A stretch of 64,000 bases of DNA from Litomosoides sigmodontis. Lineage: Eukaryota; Nematoda; Chromadorea; Rhabditida; Onchocercidae. The position numbers were made by a program, and so were the translations under genes. Positions 56,571-64,000 of the stretch are shown piece after piece (the stretch's first letter is position 1; each line of letters opens with the position of its first letter). The DNA lies in contig OY718807.1 of the NCBI GenBank assembly GCA_963070105.1, positions 8,990,483-9,054,482 on the forward strand. Direction: 5' to 3'. Under the pieces are notes generated by a model. The model was given only the letters and a program-made list of their open reading frames with translations, searched no databases and had not been told where the DNA came from.

Positions 56571-59500
56571 TTATCCGTCCGCATGATCATTTACAACTTT
56601 GCTATAGCGAACATTTATCAACTTATTTCTCCGTTGTTGCATATTTTTAAATTGTTGCTGAAATTGAAATGCTTTCCAGTATGCAAATTTTGCCTTCTCT
56701 AATTTATTCCATCGATGATAAAGTGTACCTGAAATAATTTTGTGCTACTGCAAAATTTATCAATTAAAAAAAAAAGAAGCTTTTCTTTCTCAATTGCAGA
56801 TAACGGTATTTTATCGTACCAATTGGTATGAACGTACGATATAAACTGACATGAATAGAAATGCATAAATGTATGAGTTTATATACATATACACGCGAAA
56901 CACGTACGGTTCGTTTGCCAGCGTGCATAAGCAAGCACATATGCTAGGTAGGCCATTTTGAAATTAGCAAAATGAGGAACCACTCCAACCAGCCGGATTC
57001 GAACCAGCGACCTAAGGATCACTGCATTACGCATTGCACACTACAGTCCTCCGCTCTACCAACTGAGCTATGGTTGGTGCGCCAAAACCTCAACACTTCA
57101 ATCTTACAAATTTACTCACCGATATTTTTCCAGTAAATTACTGTTGTTGGTTGTAACTCTAACGCAGATAGCAGGAACCGTTCCGCATTACCGTACTGTC
57201 CAAGTTTACCGTAGCAGGTAGCAAGCTGAGAAAGCACCGACGCATCCTTGCTGTGATACCTAAGTACCGTATGGGACAAGCTAATCACTTCCGCACAATT
57301 GTCTGTCTCATCAAGCAGTATCAGTAAATTCAACCAGGCTTGCTTATGACTAGGATATATTCTGAAACAAAAAATAGCCTGTATTTTATCTAATCCAATA
57401 ATATTTTAAAAAATTAACTTTGCTCTTTTTTTTTAATTTTGAAAATATAAACAATTGGTTTAGTGTACTTTAAAAGTGTCAAAAGATGCCAAAATTAACA
57501 GAGTGCATTTTCAACTTTGAACTCATTGATACTTTTAAAATACAATTTCCAAGGTAATAAATTTCATTAGTTGAGCGAAAACACTGCTCTCCCTCACTTG
57601 GTAACATTTTGCCAAATTTCTTTTGCGCAAGTTTTCCGGTTTTGTTGTAGATAAAGTAGACCCATGTTGTATGAGCAATCCGGATACGGAAAACGTAAGC
57701 TCAGTGCTTGCTTGAAACTATTTTCCGCATCCTAAAATGTAATTTAAGGAAAAAAACCACGTTTCTAAAAATTTTACAAAATTTTCGCGTTCCTATGCAA
57801 AATGCTAAAATAATTCTAATAACTGCGCCCGCCCAACCACCCGCAGAAGCGACTAGCTTCTCTGCTTATTGATGAAAAAAAATTAAAATTTCAACTTTAT
57901 AACGTTTTTGTGCCAATTGGGCAAGGCCAACATTCATCCAGGCGGCGGCAAAATTTGGCTTTATTTCGATTGCTCTGAGAAGGAGTTGTTCCGCTTCCAC
58001 ATTTCGATCAAACTTCAGATAAATATTTGCTAAATTATTCATCGCATTTTCATAGGTGGGATTTAATCTGAAAAAAATTCACATAATTATCAAACTAAAA
58101 AAAAAAAACGAAATTCGAACAATGAATGCCAGGACACTTACTTAACTCGGCAATAACATAAATTCGAAAAATTTTAAAGAAAAAAAAATTGCTTGAAAAT
58201 AAAAGATTTCCAATAAGAGCATGTCTTTAAAAAATTACAAAAAGAAACAAAATTATTTAAAGCGCATAATAAATTGATTAAAAATTTCCAATTTCCACTA
58301 TCATTAAAATTTCAGCATCAACAATCACCAAAATTTCAATATCAACCTTTATTAGCACCAACTCAACATGAACTATCAACAACATTTCCAACCTCAATAA
58401 GCAATTTTTAAATTCCAATTTATCATCATTAATTTCAAACTTCACGCGTCGACTATCAAGACAATGTAATCAGTGATAATTATTTGATGTTGGAAAATTT
58501 ACCCGCAAATTTTTATTACAAATAATTTTTAATTTCAGTGCAACACGTAATACCTTATAGCGTTGATGTAATTGACAGTTGCACGACTGATGTCACCCTT
58601 GTCAGCCATAATTTTTGCTAAATTATAATAAATTTTTGCATTATTTGGACAAACTTTCAGGCCACTTTTGTACAAATCTAACTCATTTTGCCATTCCATG
58701 CTGCGCTGAAAGAGGAAAAAAGAATTGCACAGATCGTCAAATTTTTCAAAATTAATTTAAAAATTAAAATCATTAGTTATTTGCTTAAAATGTATGATTG
58801 AATTTATGAAACGTTAAATATCACTCTCTCATCAACCGTGTATATATTATACATTATTGCATGGTTTTTTTTTCCTATCAATAATTATAATTTTTTAAGA
58901 ATAACATCAATAATTGAAAACTATAATTATCACAATTACAGGTTATCATTATCAGCTTGCTTACCATGTATGACTTAGCAAGAAGAATTATGAGAATTAT
59001 TAGTTTTAAAATATTTCCAATTTTAGTTTTCATCGTAACTTCTTCAATTCCATCGCATATGCTAATTGCAATTATGCAAAATGCGATTGATGGCAAGTAC
59101 AGCACTCGTTCGGCAAGCACAAATCCAACGGTAACAAAAAAATTACTTGCGGGAAGAAACGTTAGAATGTAAAAAATTATGAAAAATAACGCAAACCTGT
59201 AAAATGAATTTTAGTAATTAAAAAATGTAGCAAGTTAATTATTTTGTTGCAAAAATTTTTGCAATAAAATTACATATCTATTAATTAATATTATCGTGAA
59301 ATTAATTTTAGTGCTGCAATTTCATATGCAACAAAATAATATACAATTTTTTTAAAACAAAAAAAATTATCAAAAAAACATTTTGTTTTATTCTATGCTT
59401 GCAATTTTGCCACATATTTGTAAAAAAGAAGGTAATTGATTGAAAGATTGAAATTTCAAAAATTCGCATATTTGATGAAATTTGAAAACTGAGAGAAATA

Positions 59501-62500
59501 CATTTATTCACTCTCTCAAACGAATCAATTCAGGAGGTTGTAATTGGGAGAGAAGTGAATGAAATTAATTAGACCTGTGTTGCTTCGCAAAATTTCCTCG
59601 AATTAACAAAGTGATAAAAATGATAAGAGCAGTGATAAACATCACTGATATCAGAAAACGTGGATCACTGACGGATTCGATTAATTTCACGCAACCCATC
59701 GAATAATCAAAACATAAATGAAATGGATAAAGCTGTAGCCAAATGTAAAGCACATAAATATAGCAATAATTAATAATCTGAAATAAAATCGTCCCGAGCT
59801 TATCATCATTAATACATAAACAGATAAGCAGGTAAATAAACAAGTAAATAAATAAATAAACAAATAAATGGGTAGAATAAACGAGTATTCCAAAAAATTG
59901 CACGAAAAAAGAACTTTCATTTTTTTATATTTGCTATTATTTGAAAAGTACAGTGTAAATTTGTAGAGGAAATTTTTAAAATTGAAATAATTAAATAGTC
60001 GATTAATTAAAATGATTAGAGAAATCGAACTCGTAGAAAGGTTGATGGACAGCTAGCGATTGAATTATCATTTGCACTAAATTGTGGAGTTTGAAATTCG
60101 CTGATTGAAAATCGAAATATTAATAAAACTGCACCGACCATTAGACATACCATTACTCGACGTATGCAATCACATTGTCGTTGCTACAATGAAAATTCAG
60201 AGAAGAAAAAGTTTTTGCATAAATTAAGTTTTATAATCCAATTGAGTATGATAAGCTATGATGAATATTTGAAAAAAATGAAATGATTTGTGAAATTTTA
60301 ACATAACTGCTACCGTATCACCTAATTGTTTTTCATAAGATAGTTACAACTCCAACTTTAGCTTTTAAAAAGAGATAAAACAATTTTTTTCAAAATTTGA
60401 CAAAATGTTATTAGCGGAATGGTCAAAAGTTATATCGGTTGCTTTACAGCATTAAATTAGGTTACTGTAAAATCGTACAAGAACACTCGTTGTACTCTTT
60501 TTATTGCAGCAATCATCCATCCTCCTCCTTCTCAATGCGCTAAAAAATCGAATTTGTGAAATGTTTGAAGCGAAAATATCAAAAGTCGCACAGAGTGGCT
60601 GTAAGAAGCAATTTGAGGAATTCGTAAAATATGTGAAATTCAACTTTTCGATGATAATTAAGTGAATTGTCTGGTAATTTGAGAAGCTAGCACTTCATTA
60701 TTTACCCAAATAAATTATCAGCTAATTGAAATATGAGTGAGATCAAAAGATTTAGAATGAATTGTTTTCAAAGAACAGTTATGCAAAATATGCGCGAACA
60801 GACCATAAGCGCAATTCCCTGCTCCTTGCTGAAAAGCGCAAATGCGCTTAGTAATAGAATTGAAATTTGTGATTTTATTGAAAATTGTGATTCACGCCAA
60901 CACTTAATATAGAAATGTAATGCGATGAGTGTAAACAATGTCATTAGTAACTCAGCACGACCTACTACACTTGCAACCTGCAAAAAAAGAAATGCATTTC
61001 TCATAAATTTAAAAAGTTAAATTTTCACTTTTCAAACTCAAAATTCCACTCTGCCAAAAAAAAAGAAAGCAATTGCTGCAAGTAACAACGGTGCAGAAAA
61101 ATGAAAATTCCAAAGTAAACAATTAATTATTTATGATAAATAATTAATAAAAATATTTATTACTCATTGAAAAATTTTTATTGAAGTAAATTCTTATATT
61201 CTAAAAAAACAAATAAAATGAAAGATTTCACAAAATTAGTCAAAATACACATACAGCTTACTTTAAAATTTATTTAACAAACTATTCCTTCACATTCTTG
61301 CACCAAATCATCGACCTACACTTACCTTTAAGTAAATTAAAAAAACAGTTTGATAACTTACTGCTTCAGAATGTATTGGATGTACGGCAAACAACAACGA
61401 TGCATGAAATGCTAACTGATTGGAATACTTCCCATGAAATATCAGTGATAAGTTGATTATCAGCTTGTAGACAATTATGCAAATGAGCGTATGCAACGTG
61501 ATATTAGCAACGTGATAAGGTGTAGTGTTAAGACCTGATATTGCATAATTAATCCTGAAAAATAGTCATCATTTTAATTTGGTCATTGAATGTAACATTT
61601 AGGTTCTATTGGAATTTAGAAAATTTTTCAACTATGAAGTTTCTTTTTAATGTTAAAAGAAAGAATGTTGCGAGGCAATTGCTTTTTTTTTCTTTAACAA
61701 TTTTTAATAAATGGAAATTTAAATGCGAGACACACTGAAAGACTTTGTAAAAACATTAAGATGCACACATACGGCCGCAATGTTATTAATTGAAAAATTA
61801 TAATTAACAATGCAATTCCATTCCGGTGAAATGGAGAAAAGGAAAAAAAAGGGGAAGCCACGTGGTAGGACTACGGTAGTTGTCGTTTCAAATTTTAATA
61901 ATTAATTTTTCTACCCTTGAAAATCATCGATACTTTCGTTTTGCAAACACTAAATTGCTCAGGCTCACTCATGAAGTATTCTTTTTTTTTTTTTAAAATA
62001 GAAATTTATAATTCATGAGAAAATCAACGAACTGTTTAATAATAAACGAAATAAAACATTAAATGTAAAATTGTAAGAGAGAGGGTGAGAGGAGGGATAG
62101 AGAGAAAGAGTGAAAAATTTTTTGATGCAAGAATTTCAATTCATAGATTATTACAGTAATCAATTTTACACTCATGAAATTTCTTTCCTCACTCAACTTT
62201 CACCATTACCAGTTACAAACTGATCGATTAGGTTGCATCGCTTCACTGACCATCGATGTGGGATACTTCAGGCTTACTTCCTGCTCCATCCAGCACATTA
62301 ATTTGCATATCGTAGGCTGCTTATTATGTGTGAAATTATGTTTCATTTTACATGCATATATTTCATTGGAGCAACATAAAAATAGAAATTCATTCAGCAA
62401 TCTTCCGGCTCTACCGGGCGTATATAATTATATCAATAATATTCACGCCATAAACACCACGTACACACGCATACACGCACGCACATGTCTTCATAGGTTA

Positions 62501-64000
62501 ATCTTGTAAACAAATTATTTACATATTCAATTACAAATAGATCCAATTTTAGCACTCATTCGTTTGAGTAGAGTGCTAATTTTGCACCAATTTTTAAAAT
62601 ATTAAAATTTCAATTTATTATTCATCTGGTAGAATGAGAGAGAGGAAGAGAGAAAGAGTTTAAATGAAGTGATACATGTTTTCTTTTTATGATGTAATTT
62701 GATGAAGTGAAATTTTCATGGAATGTGTTTGACAATTGAAATTTCAATGCTTCCAATGAGAAAAAAAATTAGCCTAAACGCTTAACGATTAGTTCATTTG
62801 CATTTGACGGATGGTGTTGCGTTGCAGTGCTCGTAGAGTGGACACTCGAAGATGTCTGATCTGGACATTTGGTTCATTGAAGATTCAAGTACTCCTAGAT
62901 CATCTGGACACACTTCATATGAATGAATTCACATTTACAGCAAGTAATTATTATCCCTACTACTAGTGGAAGTATAATTCATTAAATATTTACTTCGAAT
63001 GTGAATTCCAATTATTAATTTATTCAGATTTGCACAGCAAAAAGTTCCCTCTCTCTCTCTCTCTCTCCCTCTCTCTGTCGTTCATTCCTTTCAATCGAAA
63101 TTGATTTTCGATCAAAATAATGTTAGCTTATTAATAATGAAAATAGAATGATATAAAAACAATTTGCATTTTCGTTTTCTTTCCTTCTTATTCGTTCGTT
63201 ACAATTAAAAGATTTAAGTCAATTAAATTAAATTATAAAATTAATAAAAAAAGTGCTGCGATGACCGTTGTAAGACGCAAAATTTCAAAGTAAAGGCGAG
63301 AAAGGATAAATAATGCTTGGCCATTATATCATTCTATTTTCATTTTCAAAATTCATTTCTACGCATCCGTTCAATTTAACACTTTCAAATTTAAAGAATC
63401 AATTAAAAAGTGTTCTGTCATTACGGAAACATTAAATAGCACAAATGCTATAATGTCTAATTTGAAATTAAATTCGCTACAGCGAAACTATCCAATAAAT
63501 AATTTCAATTAAACTTCAATAGAAAATAACTTATAATTCATCGCCGTCACACATTCGTGCAGTATAAAAGGCAGCAAGCATGAAATGCGCACATATGCAA
63601 TCTTTTTTTTTCCTTCAATGCAAATAAAATTTCATTCTAACAAATAGAGCTATAATTAAAATTAAAATTAAATAATAAGTAATTTAACAAAAACTTACGC
63701 AAAAGTAATGGTAGTAACAGGACGGTACGACTTGTGGCTACGTGACGATCGGATTGAGTAACCCCAGAAATCGGTTTTTAATATTCTTCCAATTTCACGA
63801 ACGGCTCTGTTGCCTAGGATAGCTTCGCGATCATCAAACACGAAATTACCATTGATGTTGCCGCTGAAGCTTACAATTGCTACCGTCGTGATAAGTGCTA
63901 AATGAAAATGTGCGATCGATCGATCTGACTTTCCACCGGCAATCGATCGTCGATCGAAAGATGGAAAAGTTTGCTGTAATTTTCCTGAATCCCTTTTCCA
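56571..64000 (-). CDS. TMTC4: TMTC4-like ER protein O-mannosyltransferase (5' end outside window)
   Basis: TMTC proteins are multi-pass ER membrane enzymes with C-terminal TPR repeats that O-mannosylate cadherin domains. Exons, in transcript order: 63699 to the right edge (or from an acceptor near 63901), 61362-61554, 60804-60977, 60479-60598, 60031-60183, 59575-59777, 58965-59196, 58554-58705, 57896-58067, 57598-57731, 57120-57361, 56571-56728. Frame is kept. Diagnostic words are FVFDDREAI (acidic pair of the first lumenal loop), SHKSYRPVTTITF, FAVHPIHSEAVASVVGRAEL, FSKEQGIAL, FDYSMGCVKLIESVSD, FLPASN and VLAERVLYLPS. TPR units begin with CPNNAKIYYNLAK. Alignment from memory with vertebrate TMTC4 is nearly continuous. 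Donors after the exons ending at 60804 (GTCTGT), 60031 (GTTCGA) and 57896 (GTTGAA) are weak, and the exon end at 60479 is a guess. The last exon ends with a short tail after YHRWNKLEKAK. A tRNA gene lies in the last intron. Confidence 0.88.
56984..57077 (-). tRNA. tRNA-Tyr: tRNA-Tyr (GUA) with intron
   Basis: Read on the minus strand, 5' CCAACCA pairs with 3' TGGTTGG (7 bp, C1-G72 as in eukaryotic tRNA-Tyr), with discriminator A. D-arm GCTC...GAGC; anticodon stem GAGGA/TCCTT; loop CTGTAG then A, giving anticodon GTA; T-arm GCTGG TTCGAAT CCGGC. An intron of about 21 nt follows base 37, the canonical site and expected for tRNA-Tyr. Mature length would be 73. A TTTT run about 15 nt downstream could end Pol III transcription. 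It lies within the last intron of the TMTC4-like gene, same strand. Confidence 0.95.
61555..63698 (-). other. Large intron of the TMTC4-like gene
   Basis: About 2.1 kb between the exon with SHKSYRP and the next one. It contains a polyT/A stretch near 61981-61994 and CT repeats near 63049-63077. No additional exon or RNA gene was recognised. Confidence 0.6.

Noticed and set aside
58957..59172. 71-codon plus-strand frame
   Set aside because: It is antisense to a TMTC4 exon whose minus-strand reading (VLAERVLYLPS) is clearly conserved.

Overview
The window is AT-rich nuclear DNA of a nematode. Evidence: intron-rich genes with short T-rich TTTCAG-type acceptors; acceptor-like sequences directly before the start codons of several genes, as expected for spliced-leader trans-splicing; an intron-containing tRNA-Tyr; and protein families such as a GATA/ELT factor, an NIPI-3-type Tribbles and a two-PDZ family. 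The long microsatellites and low GC would fit a parasitic clade III (filaria-like) worm, but that placement is an inference. No bacterial, viral or transposon protein was recognised. Layout: (1) 1-4256 is non-coding, with a (TTA)n array of about 740 bp and a cluster of GATA motifs. (2) 4257-9284 (+) is an 11-exon GATA transcription factor with one canonical and one degraded zinc finger, polyGln and polyHis tracts, and a (TAA)n array of about 600 bp in an intron. (3) 10957-13647 (-) is an 8-exon gene for an unrecognised acidic 301-residue protein. (4) 13648-27539 is mostly non-coding and repeat-rich. (5) 27540-31008 (+) is an 8-exon gene for an unrecognised, probably secreted protein with a Thr/Gln-rich middle and a Cys-containing C-terminus. 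(6) 34187-37325 (-) is an 11-exon HP1-like chromodomain/chromoshadow gene. (7) 40061-42842 (+) and 52296-55641 (+) are two paralogous two-PDZ genes with matching exon structure. (8) Between them lie ribosomal protein L10 (43123-44335, -) and a Tribbles/NIPI-3 pseudokinase (46169-49374, -). (9) 56571 to the right edge (-) is a TMTC4-type O-mannosyltransferase gene that runs off the window, with an intron-bearing tRNA-Tyr nested in its last intron. All exon models were built by hand. Their lengths keep reading frame across every junction, including weak ones, but no transcript evidence was available. The genes do not form a pathway. They are a chromatin reader, a transcription factor, a ribosomal protein, a signalling pseudokinase, an ER glycosyltransferase and scaffold-like PDZ proteins, as expected of an ordinary gene-containing stretch of a worm chromosome. 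The least explained items are the two unrecognised proteins, the GATA factor with a decayed N-finger, the paired complementary microsatellites, the homogenised 112-bp minisatellite, and two perfect hairpins that each lie between convergent genes.
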